Shown: one piece after another, positions 35,638-48,214 of the stretch
Position numbering within the stretch: position 1 is the first letter of the stretch
Layout of the letters: each line of letters begins with the position of its first letter
Assembly (NCBI GenBank): GCA_949592205.1
Contig: CATIUR010000006.1
Coordinates: 12,355,001 to 12,419,000, forward strand
DNA length: 64,000 nt
Origin: Helichrysum umbraculigerum
Lineage: Eukaryota; Streptophyta; Magnoliopsida; Asterales; Asteraceae
Direction: 5' to 3'
Notes under the pieces: generated by a model
Databases searched by the model: none
Told to the model about the DNA's origin: nothing
What the model saw: only the letters and a program-made list of their open reading frames with translations
Program-made: the position numbers and the translations under genes

Positions 35638-38600
35638 CGGTCCATAATTTCCACGGGTTCCTCGACAAAGTGTAGTTTGTTGTCAACGTGTATCTCATCG
35701 AGAGGTATAATCAGTGTCTCATCAGACAGACATTTCTTCAATTTAGAAATGTGAAAAGTAGGGTGCACGCTGCTGAGTTCCGGAGGTAGTTGCAGTCTGT
35801 ATGCCACTGGACCAATCCTTTCAAGGATCTTGAACGGTCCAATGTACCTGGGATTCAGTTTCCCACGTTTGCCAAAACGGATAACGCCTTTCCAAGGCGA
35901 TACTTTCAGAAGTACTCGATCCCCAACCTGGAACTCGAGATGTTTGCGTCTCACGTCAGCATAGCTTTTCTGACGATCACGAGCGGCTTTCAGTCGGTTT
36001 TGTATGCCGACGATCTTTTCAGTTGTTTCATGTATGATTTCCGGACCGGTGAGTTGTGTATCCCCCACCTCAGTCCAACAGATAGGTGACCGGCACTTAC
36101 GATTGTACAATGCCTCGAAGGGTGCAGCCTTGATGCTAGTGTGGTAGCTGTTGTTGTAAGAAAACTCACACAAAGGTAAGTGATTTTCCCAGTTTTTACC
36201 GAAGTCAACTACACAGGCTCGTAGCATATCCTCCAGTGTTTGTATGGTTCGTTCACTTTGGCCGTCAGTTTGAGGGTGGTAAGCAGTACTCATGTCCAAA
36301 CGAGTACCGAGTGATTTTTGTAGAGATCGCCAAAAGAGGGAAGTAAATCGAGCATCTCGGTCAGAGATAATCGAGATGGGCACGTCGTGTCTTGACACGA
36401 TCTCTTTCAGGTAGATCCGTGTCAAACGTTCCATCTTGTCAGTTTCCTTGATGGCTAGGAAATGAGCAGATTTAGTGAGTCAGTCCACGATCACCCAAAT
36501 GGTATCGCAACCGCTAGGTGTTTTTGGAACTTTAGTAATGAAGTCCATCGTGATCTGCTCCCATTTCCATTCAGGAATTTCCGGTTGGTGTAGCAAACCG
36601 GGAGGTTTCTGGTGTTTGGCTTTAACCTTAGAACAGGTAAGACACTTGCCAATGTAGGTAGCAATGTCGGATTTCATGTTGGGCCACCAATACAACTCCT
36701 TGATGCCATGGTACATTTTGTCGGCACCAGGATGTATAGAGTACTTAGACTTGTGTGCCTCGTCCATCACCAAGTCTAGCAGGTTTCCAAAACTTAGTAA
36801 CCAGATTCTGTTAGAGAAGTATTTGGCCCCGTTTGGTTTGGTTTCCAACTGTTTATCCATGCCTCGCAAGGCCTCGTGTTTCACATTTTCAGTTTTGAGT
36901 GCTTCGAGTTGTGCGGTAAGAATTTCAATGATGAGGTCGTTGTGTATAGTCATACTAAGCGCTCGAACTCGAAGGGGTTTCACTCGTTCTTTACGACTTA
37001 AAGCATCGGCCACAACGTTGGCTTTGCCCGGATGGTAACGGATCCCACAGTCGTAATCAATAAGTAATTCGACCCAACGACGTTGTCTCATGTTTAGGTA
37101 TTTTTGGTCGAAGATGTGTTGGAGACTTTTGTGGTCAGTGAAGATTGTACACTTGGTACCGTATAAGTAGTGTCTCCAGATCTTTAGGGCGAATACCACT
37201 GGCCCCAACTCTAGGTCATGAGTTGTGTAATTCTTTTCGTGGACCTTGAGTTGTCGAGAGGCGTAAGCAATAACTTTGTCTCGTTGCATCAACACGCAAC
37301 CGAGACCTTGATGTGAAGCGTCATAGTATACCACAAAGTCATCATTTCCTTCGGGTAAGGACAGGATGGGTGCACTGCAAAGTTTTTGTTTAAGCAGTTG
37401 AAACGCTGACTCCTGTTTATTAGTCCAATCGAACTTCTTTTCTTTCCGAGTCAGTGTAGTGAGTGGTTGAGCTATTTTTGAAAAATTCTCAATGAATCGC
37501 CTGTAGTATCCGGCGAGTCCTAAGAATTGGCGTACTTCAGTGGGTGTAGTGGATGCTTGCCAGCACTTGATGGCTTCAATCTTGGATGGATCAACATGAA
37601 TCCCTTGGCTGTCAATGACGTGCCCAAGGAATTGAACGGTTTGCATCCAGAACTCACACTTGGAGAATTTGGCATATAACTCCTCGTGCTTGAGTAGTTC
37701 TAGAATGGTTTTCAGGTGTTGCGCGTGTTCAAATTCATTGCGCGAGTAAATCAGAATGTCATCGATAAAGACAATGACAAACTTGTCAAGGTAAGGCTTA
37801 CACACCCGATTCATAAGGTCCATGAATACTGCCGGTGCGTTGGTTAAGCCGAACGGCATCACTTGGAATTCGAAATGCCCGTAAGGAGTTTGGAAAGCTG
37901 TTTTTGGAATGTCGGTGTCACGAACTCGTAGTTGGTGATAACCTAACCGTAGATCGATCTTGGAGTAAAAACTCGACCCTTGGAGTTGGTCAAACAGGTC
38001 ATCAATGCGAGGAAGTGGATAACGGTTCTTGACGGTTAATTTGTTGAGTTCACGGTAATCGATGCACATGCGGAAAGAACCGTCTTTCTTTTTAACAAAC
38101 AGGACCGTGGCTTCCCAAGGCGAGGAACTCGGTCGAATGAACTCCTTGTCCAGGAGCTCTTGTAGTTGTGTAGACAACTCCTGAAGTTCGGAAGGTGCTA
38201 AACGATATGGTGCTCGTGCCATGGGTGCCAATCCAGGCACTAGGTCAATAGAAAACTCGACTTGTCTATGTGGCGGAAGGCCAGGCAAGTCTTCAGGAAA
38301 GACTTCTGGGAAGTCTCGAACAATAGGCACATCCTCAAGTCGCTTCTCCTCCAACTGTTTCTCCATAACATGTGCAAGGATTGCCGGGTACCATTTTCTC
38401 AAGTATTTTCGGGTTTTCATACAAGAATTAATGTTAAGTCTCATCCCACCGGTCTCCCCTTGTACGACTAAAGTTCCACCGGTGACGAGAGGAATACGGA
38501 CAAATTTCTCAAAACAGATAATCTCGGCGCGGTGTTTGGATAACCAATCCATACCGACGATTATGTCAAAGCTGCCGATCTCGACAGGTATAAGGTCAAA

Positions 38601-38840
38601 AGAGAATAGCTCATCAGCTAAGTTTAACGTGCAGTTAGGCATAATACTATCGGCTTCAATGAGTTTGCCGTTTGCCAATTCTACTGTGTACTTAGAATCT
38701 AAGGCAACAGGTGTAGTGTCAAGTAGTGGACAAAACTCATTAGATATGAAGCTCCTATCAGCACCAGTATCAAATAACACAGAAGCAGTCAAATTGTTGA
38801 GAAGGAACGTACCCGTGACCACATTCGGGTCTTGGCGGGC
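35638..38840 (-). pseudogene. Element E protease-RT-RNase H-integrase segment, one TGA stop
   Basis: The reading frame joins the gag segment (50830-51905) across element C and the tail (15886-16047) across element B. Order on minus: protease LFDTGADRSFIS (near 38770); RT with YRELNK (near 38050) and VFIDDILIYS (near 37750); RNase H with YYDAS, where Tyr replaces the usual Cys before the catalytic Asp (near 37325); integrase HHCC block (36640-36760); first Asp of DDE in TMDFIT (near 36540), second in SDRDARF (near 36350), Glu in DGQSER (near 36255); YIGPF block (near 35840). The only internal stop I see is TGA at 36480-36482, where relatives have Arg: a CGA to TGA change, typical of cytosine deamination at methylated CpG. 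Confidence 0.9.
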
Positions 38841-39336
38841 TGATGTGACGCAAAAAGTCATGTTTTGTAGACCATTATTCCACACTTTTTGGGCACATAT
38901 TTAGTGAAAACATTCCAAAACAATCATTATTTACTAAAAATCACTAAAGTGCTCAAAATATAGACGTTGCTACAAAAATCAGTAAAAACATCCGAATAAC
39001 GCACAAAACGGAGCAAATAAGCAGCAACCAACTCTCGCACCCTCATTTATCCTATGATAAACATATTCTAACCTTATGATATGATGTAATAGGTAAAATC
39101 AAGACGAGAAAATCAAGAATCATGCAAATCGGGCAAAGGACGGAAAAAACTGGACGACTACAAACTCCTATAAAGTGATTTCGGCTATGCTAAAGTTTTA
39201 CACATCCAATTTCAGTTAGATTGGCACCATTAGAAGCGTAACGGAATTACGAAGACACAAGCGAAAGAATCAGGTCAAACGGACGCATAACGAAGGAGAT
39301 ACGGACGTTTTAAGCAACGAACAAAATCAGACGGAA

Positions 39337-39434
39337 GCCGTATACGGCCTTGCACACCGTATACGGCCCTTCATAGACCTTATATGGCCCCTTATACACC
39401 GTATACGGCCCTATGAAGGCCGTATACGGCCCCT
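39337..39434 (+). repeat. CCGTATACGG palindrome array upstream of the LTR C promoter
   Basis: Five copies of the 10-bp palindrome CCGTATACGG, about 20 bp apart, end some 85 bp before the TATA box. The third copy is mutated here (CCTTATATGG); in the right LTR (48712-48808) the third is intact and the fourth and fifth are mutated. The position suggests binding sites for a dimeric regulator. Confidence 0.8.
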
Positions 39435-39518
39435 GATACCCCATATGCTGCCCGTTTGTGCTTCGTTTGCTTGTACGTTCGTGCTTCGCGAGTTGTACGG
39501 CTGATTTCAAGCTTTGCC

Positions 39519-39527
39519 TATAAATAG
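39519..39527 (+). promoter_or_regulatory. Probable TATA box of LTR C (left, 5' LTR promoter)
   Basis: TATAAATAG, followed by GAGGCCACCCCTCCATC and an ACA/CATT-rich leader. The right copy is at 48893-48901. Confidence 0.65.
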
Positions 39528-40608
39528 GAGGCCACCCCTCCATCATTCAACACACTTCATCATTCCATTCATTCCATTCATTTCTCAATTTACACTTTCT
39601 CTCTCACACACACTCTCTCTCTCTCTCTCTAAACTCTCTTTCTTTCTTTCTCTCTCTAGAAATTAGGGTTAGGTCTGGTTAGTTCTCAGTTAATATTTAA
39701 CTGAAACTAACGGAGGGGCTACTTTTGTAATAGCATAGGGAATAGTCCAGGGGCTTTTATTGTAATATTGTCAAGGATATTGCGGAAGTTCTGCTTGTAC
39801 TCTCTCTCTAAACGCTTATTCAATCTACGCTTTATTAACGGTTACTTCTTTTCTTATCTGTTATAATGATAATTGCTATTGTTATTATGCGAGATTTAGG
39901 ACCTGTTATTATGCGTAGTGAGTAGTTTCCTTGTGTGTTTGTTATGATGTAGTTAGTTTATATATGTGTGGGGTGATGCTGCTTTAAACATATAATTGGA
40001 TAACATTATGAAATAACGGAGGTAACGTTATACGGCTTTCATTTGTATAGCGCCGGAATCATCACTTATGTGTGTAGTACGGAACGTGGAAGCTATGAAA
40101 GTCGTGGGCACAATCCGTTGTGGAAATAATGTTTCCAGTTGTATTATATAAATGAAAACCGGTGATCTATTAATCTTGTATTTATGAATTTCTAAACCAA
40201 ATCGCCTTTCCTCCAATTAAACGTGGTTAGAACCTTTATGACAAGGAGTCGCGAACCTTGATCAAACGGTCACTACCTATCTATGTTTTCTGAAACTGTA
40301 AACATGGTCTGAATTGCGTAGCTGTGGAAATACTGTTTAAAAACCTTTCGTATAGTACACCGTGAATCAATCAGGGATTTATTGGGAAATAGTGAGGGCT
40401 GGTTTATATCATAGATGGTTGGGCTTTAATACAAACGTAGTTTAAACTAGTCTAGAGTGACCATAAAGTATGTGACCCCGGAAAGACCACGATAAACGGC
40501 ACTGTACTTCGTGTAACGTTGGAAACACCTTTGGTGGAGTACAAATACGTAGGAGCTAAGGAAATGTCGGTGGTTGAAGACTGTGTCACATCCTGGTTTG
40601 ACTTCAAA

Positions 40609-40755
40609 GCTGTGGAAATGTTTGATCGCACTGTACACCGTTAGTACGCCTAAAGATCTGGAACACTGTGGAAATGCTTAGATGCACTGTACACCGTTAG
40701 TACATCTTGGGTCTGGAAAACTGTGGAAATGCATAATCGCACTGTACACCGTAAT
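40609..40755 (+). repeat. Three-unit tandem repeat in LTR C
   Basis: About 63-bp units with GCTGTGGAAATG and CACTGTACACCGT cores. The right LTR has the same three units at 49970-50115. Confidence 0.85.
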
Positions 40756-41474
40756 AAAAGCTCTAGATTAAAATATAACCATTAAATAAAGTTAATAGTC
40801 ACCAAAACCAAGTCTTAATCTTAAATGCCTTGTTTGACTTCGTTGTCCCCGTAGTGTTAAGAAAGGTCGGAACCTTAGTGGGTATGTTACTCTATCTCAT
40901 GCACCCAGGAACTAACATTCCAAGAAGGGTCGTTACTCCATCACTGGATAACGTTGAAGAGTTGAGCATCCTCCTCCGATCAGACTCAATTTGGCCTAGT
41001 ATTCAGTGACATGCTGATTGGTTTCCCCTATCAGTAGGGTACTAGTGTTTACACTAAGAACAATTAAGCTCAGACAAGACACAAACCTTTAAAAGACGTT
41101 TTCATATCAAAACACTAGCATCACCCCCGCATAAGCTAACGAAGTCATAACAAACACATCTCCTCCATACTGATTTTATCCCTATTTCTATTTTTCATTT
41201 ATTTACTTTTTATTTTATTGCTTTAAATTACGGACCTAAGTAACAAAAACCCACTCAAACTCTGTTTTAAAAATCCCATCACTAAACTAAACAACTTGTC
41301 TTGATACTCTCGTTTCACAATACGATTAGCTTGAAGAACGACCCTAGGTCATACTGCTGCTATACAGCCGTAGTAACACTTAGGTCCCCAGCTCTTATAA
41401 ATTTAAAACTCTACTGCCGTGTCCTCCTTCCGTTGCGTTGACGACCGTGACTGATCGAGGAGACGACAAGTTTT

Positions 41475-41492
41475 TGGCGCCGCTGCCGGGGA
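41475..41492 (+). promoter_or_regulatory. Element C primer-binding site (tRNA-Asp)
   Basis: TGGCGCCGCTGCCGGGGA, 6 bp after the LTR end. Confidence 0.92.
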
Positions 41493-41570
41493 GTTAATTG
41501 TAAGACTCTGAAGCATCTAGACGAGTTTTCTATTTAGTGATACTTCTTTCCCATTCTTATTTTCTTTTCC

Positions 41571-44500
41571 TTGTTCCAACCGACAATATCTTCCCATATC
41601 CCACAACGATATTCGACCAGATCATCCGGATCTGAATCTCTCATTTTTGTACCCGATCCCGAGTCGATTATCCGTACCATCCGCAAAGAAAGACGTTTCC
41701 GTTTTCCACAAATGGTCGCTCGTGTTACTCTCGCCGACAACACCAAACCATCCATCGAAGGACGAGGAGGACCGATTAGCTATCCAGTGATTGACGGAGC
41801 TTCTTTTGAGCTTAAACACCACATCGTACAACTCATAAAAGATAACTGCCAATTCCACGGTCTACCCCGTGATGATCCCAACGCTCATATCGACAAATTC
41901 ATTCAGGTTTCAAACTCCTATAAGCAGAATGGGGTTGAGCAGGATATCATCCGCTTATACTTGTTCCCCTATCCTCTCGCTTTACATGCTTCTACCTGGT
42001 TTGAGGGACTTGAGACCGGCACAATCACCTCATGGACCGACATGGGTAATAAGTTTCTCGCTAGATACTTTCCCCCGTCCAAACAAACTCAGGCAAAGAA
42101 TGACATCGCAAACTTCCAACAAGCCCACGATGAATCTATCTACTCAGCATGGGAGCGATTCAAGAGTTTACTAAGAAAATGTCCAAACCACCAAATGACA
42201 AAAACTGACAAGGTGTGCACCTTCTACCGAGGTCTTGATCCTAACCATCGCATCAATCTTGACGCAGCAGCGCAAGGAAACTTCATGAAACTTACTGATG
42301 ACGAAGCATGGAGCTTGATTGAGGATATGACGATGCATCACCACGATTGGAAGTCTGATGAGCAATCCTCATCCTTACCCCTCTCTGCAAATAACACCCG
42401 CCAAACTGAAGCCATTAGGTCTCTGAGCCATCAAATTGAGACTCTGACAAAACAGATAGTAGATCTGAAGAAACAACCACAGCAGATCCACCAAGTTCAG
42501 GCTTGCCAGAACTGTACCAACCATCCCGCTGAAGAATACGAGGTTGAGTACGAAGATCCTACTGACGGTTCAGTCTACTATGCCCAGTTTCCTGTCAGAC
42601 CTCAAAATCCGCCCGGTTTCACTAGAACTTCACCACCCAGAACTCGAGGAAACCAATATCCTCCACGGAACAACCAACCCCCTTTCCAGCCCAGGTTTCA
42701 GCCACGATATCCGACGTACCCGCAACAACCACAACTTCCATACAATCAACCACTTCCATTAACCGCCACTGAGGATACCCAGCCTGCTGAGCCTGCGAAG
42801 ACCATCATTCCAGTCACGAGTACTGATGACAACCTCAACAAATTCATCCAAGGTCAGACCGCTTTCAACCAAAAGACTACGGCTCGACAAGACCAAACTG
42901 ATCTATTCCTTCGAAATCAACTCTCGGTCCTAAAAAGCCTTGAGAACCAGATCGGTCAGTTAGCCCAACGTCTCGATACCCGACCGCAAGGGACCTTACC
43001 AAGCAATACTATTCAGAACCCCCACGTCGAGGAAGCCAAGACCTTAAACTCTGATAAACCAACTCCTTCTATGACTACTTCTCCAAGGGAACATTCTCCT
43101 GTCCCGCCGACAGTTGAGACCAAATCAATGCCCACGCCGAATCGTGAGGTTGAGATTCCTTTCCCTAACCACCTGCACAAGAAGTACAACGCCAAGTCAT
43201 TCAAACTTGATGGAAAATTCTTAGACACCGTGTCTAGAATCCCTTCTAGTACTAAGTACATCCGACGAATGCTGGCAACTAAGGACAAGATTCCTGCCAT
43301 TCCTAAAGTCTCCCTGAACGCCGAATGTTCAGCCGTCATCCAGAATGCCTTACCGGAAAAGCTAGGAGACACGGGTAGATTCACCTTACCCTGTTCCATC
43401 TATCACTCAGGCACAATACGCTCCTTGGCCGATCTTGGAGCTAGTATCAATCTGATGCCTTACTCGCTCTACTCCAGATTAGAATTAGGACCTCTCTAGC
43501 CCACTAAAATGAGCGTCCAGCTTGCCGATCAATCAGTCCGATACCCGAAAGGCATTGCTGAGAACGTCATGGTAAAAGTTGACAGGTTTTATTTCCCCAC
43601 TGACTTTGTAGTGATGGACATACAAGAAGACATTAACATACCCATTATCCTAGGTAGGCCATTCATGAATACTGCACGTGTTATTATTGATGTATATTCT
43701 CAGGTTATCAGTCTACGAGCACATGGACAAACAATATCATACAAGATTGATCAGACCGACTGTTCAATAATGGAGCATGCAGAGATATACACAATATCCA
43801 TGGGCAGAGTTACTTCAGATGATGACGCTTCTGATTCAGAGCCAGAACCATACAGGCCATACGAGCATACTTGTCTTATCTCAGCTACTGAAGAGTCAGA
43901 ATCGGAAGACGAGGAGATGGAAGAATCTGAACCAGAGGAAGAAATAGAAGAGGAGGAAGATTCAGAGCAGGATGAAGAAGAAGAGGAACAACCTGAAACA
44001 GAACCAAAGGAAGAAGATATGGAAGAAACGGAACCAGAAGAAATGGAAGAATCCGAGGAAGAACATGAAGAATCAGAGCCCGAGGAAGTATATCAGTCCA
44101 CACCACCTCATCAATACCTTCCTGACTCATATTTACCAACAGCAGAGATTATGCAGATCGAGAACTTCGAGAACTTCATCCCTCTGTCACAAGATGAATC
44201 AGATGAAGATACACCGACTGATTACTCTCACGATGCAGAATTTGGTCTCACCATGGAGAAACTCATTGCATCAGCTATTGATCCCACCAAACCTCTCGTG
44301 TCTCCCCGACTTGACGCTCTGCTGAATATTGAGAAGTATAGCTTTATCCGCACAGCACTCGGAACTTCGAGACAAACTCTTGAGAAAGATTGCAGCATAT
44401 AAAGCATCCCGACTTCCCCAAAGTATTCAAACCTTTGACACATCTGCACCTCGAAGTCAGTTCGAGAAGGGAAGTACTTCCGGATCTAGCCGTGATTCTG

Positions 44501-45899
44501 ATTCTCAGGAGGAGAAAGACATCGAGATGGATTCCTCTCAGCCGATATCTCAGATTACTGATGACACCCTTCCACCATCCGATACTGTTGAGTTCCATGA
44601 TTTCGAGGCTAGGGATACTCCAGCTGAGGAGAGTGATGACGATGACATCATCTATACTGATGTTCTAATAGATATTCGGTCTGTCCGACTTCTTGCATCC
44701 TCGACCGTTCCCTTTTCTCCCCAAATTCCGACTATCTCCAACCATGAGGAAATGATTAGTGCTATTGAAGAATTCGAAAACGACATACCTATGATGACAA
44801 GCATTATCATTAACTCCACCAATGATTACACTCCACACCAAAGGAACCTGAGTGAGGAAATCATAGCCGAATCTGAGGTCAACCAAGCCGAGAATTCCCA
44901 AGACTACAGATTTTTCCACAACCGCCTAAATGCCTTTGCCGAAGACCTTGCTGCTCAGCTGCTATGAGAGCACCACACTGCTGGACCAACACCTGAGGAG
45001 CTAGAGTTCTTTGAAGACCAGAGACGCATGTACAGAAAGATCTATGACACGCTGTTCAGATCCGCATTTCCATATTCTGCTGAGCAACACGAGTTCTTAA
45101 ATTCTTATCGCAGCAATATGTATAATGCTACGGGAATCCTAACGCAGACATAGACATCCGGTTGATGAATGATCTCAGGGGACTTCTAGATTCTATGGCT
45201 AAGAATGATCATATCGACGAGACTTCTCCTCATCGGTTCTACATTGACTGCACTATCGAGTACCACGCTCACAAGATTGCCGAAGATCTTGAATACGAGA
45301 GTTCTGACGAGAGGACGCGTGTCATCCCTTCTTCTATACCTGAAGGTTCGATGGTTAACATCGTGAACTTCCTCACTGATCGAATCAAGGAAATCTTCGC
45401 TGAAGTACCTGATGAAGAGCATAGTCAAATATTCAACTACGGATTACGTGAGGTTTACGACATGATGAACAATACCTTTAAGAACTCCGACCTCACGTTT
45501 TCCCACTACCAGACCAGTCTCATCCAGGGTATTCATGAATCTATCCGAGAACTTGGAGTAAACTCCAGTATTGCAGATCATGAGACTTTACACCTGCAGT
45601 TCTTTGGATTTATGGACTCACTCAGACAATACCATCCTGAACGAGAGATGATTGAAGCTGATGGATTCTCTTTTGTAAATCCCCGCGGAATTATCTCCAG
45701 CACAGTAAAGGAGATCACTTGGGACCTGCTGCACATAAAAAGGATTACAAAGCAACATCTGCAGAGCTTCCCCATATTTGCATATGAGATTCCAAACATC
45801 GTCGACATCATCGCTCGCCATTTTCTGAGGATATACCCACGCAACCCCAGGATTCCACTTCTGCGCGCTTCCGGTCCTGGTGATTCCAGCACCAACTAA
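41571..45899 (+). pseudogene. Gag-protease-X polyprotein of element C (two stops, two frameshifts)
   Basis: Homology to B begins near 41630, upstream of the first in-frame ATG (41712, MVARVTLADN), so the true start may be lost. Order: Athila-type gag (VTLADNTKPSIEGRGGP, YLFPYPL, RYFPPSK); glutamine/proline linker; aspartic protease LADLGASINLMP (near 43435) and IPIILGRPFMNTA (near 43640); Glu/Asp-rich stretch (43900-44090); X region with three units (near 44790, 45045 and 45440) and a C-terminal block shared with B. Damage relative to B: TAG 43497-43499, frameshift near 44340, TGA 44965-44967, frameshift near 45128. It stops at 45897-45899. No pol domain follows. Confidence 0.82.
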
Positions 45900-48199
45900 A
45901 TTTGAAGGAAGGCAAAGTATAGATCTCGACTCTAAAAGCAGCGCTTCTCGGGAGGCAACCCGTGCAATAAGACGTGTAGAGAGAATAGTGTCAATAAGTG
46001 AAGATATATCTCTGACTATCCTTCACACTTGGTCGTCACCAAAACACTTTTCTGATATTACAACTCATTTGCAAATAAACCACTCATCTCAGAAATAAAA
46101 AAATCAATTTGAAAAATGATAATTCATGTGTTTCGAGCATTTGAGGTACTTGCATACTACTTTTATGCATTATGCTCGAACTCGTTTAAAAACACATGTT
46201 TTATAAAAATGATTTGTAGTAGAAAATATCTTTTCAAAGTTCTGAGACAATGATTTATCTTTTCATTTGCAAATACTTTGGGTTTGTAAACTGGTACGAC
46301 CAACGTGTTCACACTTACGAGATTGATTCACAAAGGGAATAATGGATGGAGAAGAAAACCAAATAGCAAGACGCTTGAAGCTGTGCCGCTCTTCATGAAT
46401 GCATAAAAAGATCTTGGCAACATCTCTTTTCGGCAAATTCAGATTCTCAGCTTCTTTGCTGCTCGCTATCTGGGGAGTGTCTTAACCTTTACTCTCTTTT
46501 GTTTATGATTATGTTTATTATTTGCTTTGTTAGTGTATTAAAGTAGTCTATACTCTATCCTAAGCTTATCACTAAGTGTGGGATTCCAGCCCAAAACAAA
46601 CACTTGAGAAACATTTTTTTACATGTTCAAACTCTAAGTGTGGGATTTTACTTCCAGTAAATCTCAACTAAAGAGAACATTAGGGACAATGTTCCTCTAA
46701 GTGTGGGATAGCAGGTATAGAATACCTTGGTTAGTTTTCTTTGATTTTTAATGTTCGAAATAGTAAACTCAGAAAATGTTCCTCAAATTTTTTCAAAATT
46801 TTTCAAGAAAAATGAAAGTATGAGCTAAATCTATTGATTAACTCTGCTATTTTTGAGCCAAAATATCTTTTGAGATGAGCAATTTTCAGATGTGAGTAAT
46901 ATATTTCGGAGTCTAGGGAAAATAAGGTAGAAATTGCTTAAACAAGAAATAATAATCTGATGGAAGCATGACGAAGCACATACAACCCTATTTGCAGTGA
47001 GGTATCTTGAGCCTAATAGCATTCATCTTTAATGCTTCACTAATCATTTCTTGTGTGTGCCGATGCATGCATCTCTGAATTAGAACTTGCTCTTGACATA
47101 CGCTTCAAGACCACATTGGTGTGTACCGTACGCGGTATAGGTGCAATTAGATGACCTTAACATTCCCTAGGATTTAAACCCCTTTTTACATATCTTTTCA
47201 AGCCCAAAACCCTTTCCGATACTCACTTTTAGTATCGATGATCCGCCTAGTAAACCCTGTTGAACCTAAACCTTTCGTTTCATAAAACCCTCATAAAACC
47301 CTACTTCCCAAAAATATTCCCCAAACTTATCTTAGAATTTCTGAGGTTATGAAGAACATCTTTTAGAATATCTTATCCTACCCCTTTCGTGCTCTCAAAA
47401 AGATTGAAGAATCCTTGGTGTGCAAAATTGACACCGCGAAAAGACTCGAAACGTTCAAGATAAGGGATTTCTGAAAGAATCAAAAGAAGAAAAATATCCT
47501 TGGAAATTCTCTGGCAAAGAAATTCTGAAGAAGAAAAGAAAAATACAAAAAATACAAAAGTAGAAAAAGAAAATAAAAAGAAGAAAAAGAAGAAAAGAAA
47601 GAAAAATAGTTCCACAAAAATAAAGCTTAAAGTCCTTTGAAGTATCATCCTCACAAGAAGATTCTGATAGAAGACCGAAAGCTACCCCTCTCTCCGTTCT
47701 GAAATAAAGTTGTTCATGATCTCAGTTGTTTTAAGATAAGCAACCCTTACAACCCAAAAATACCACTATCCATACCCTTTACCCCTCACCAAACACTACA
47801 ACCCTCATGAATGTCTTGGGATAATTAGCACCGTCCTCACCTAAGTGGTGGAGATCCAATTCTCGACCAAGCCTATGACGATGAGTGCTGCATGACTGGC
47901 TATTTGAGCGATTTCTTTTGTTCTAGACTGATAGGAAACCCGATACACTTTGAGTGAATTGAGTGACCACCTTTAGTGAGATCGCCTAGTCATGTGTACT
48001 CCAAGATCATGAGATTTGGATGTATGCCTAAGAGAATCTTTTCTTGTTTAAGGAAGGATCATCTTATCTTCCCCTAAATTCCTGAAACTATCTTATTTGC
48101 ATTTGACAGTGGTAACTCTTAAAAATGTTGAAGCTCACTCTAAAAATTGTTTTAAAATATTTTCAAAAACTGAGTGTTGCTTGAGGACAAGCAACGTCT
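45900..48199 (+). other. Element C 3' noncoding region
   Basis: No credible ORF. It contains CTTCTCGGGAGGCAACCC (45944-45961), the triple PPT-like cluster, a purine-rich stretch (47480-47610) and GCATGACTGGC (near 47890). All are shared in order with A and/or B. Confidence 0.75.
46574..46709 (+). promoter_or_regulatory. Cluster of three PPT-like motifs with hairpin (element C)
   Basis: AAGTGTGGGAT at 46574-46584, 46636-46646 and 46699-46709. The third is preceded by the perfect hairpin GAACATT-AGGGAC-AATGTTC (46675-46694) with a 4-nt spacer. Confidence 0.75.
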
Positions 48200-48214
48200 A
48201 AGTGTGGGATAACT
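48200..48214 (+). promoter_or_regulatory. Element C polypurine tract with upstream hairpin
   Basis: AAGTGTGGGATAACT abuts the 3' LTR start TGATGTGACG. The perfect 8-bp hairpin GTTGCTTG-AGGA-CAAGCAAC (48176-48195) sits 4 nt upstream. Confidence 0.8.

Larger units (their letters stand above)
38841..41468 (+). repeat. Element C left (5') LTR
   Basis: 2628 bp, TGATGTGACG to ..GACGACA. Features in order: CCGTATACGG palindrome array (39337-39434), TATA box (39519), CT-rich tract (39595-39660), and a 3-unit ~63-bp tandem repeat (40609-40755). A diverged relative of its 3' part is at 1-981. Confidence 0.94.

Noticed and set aside
38221..38904. 227-codon plus-strand frame
   Set aside because: Antisense to the protease/RT region of element E; no motif.
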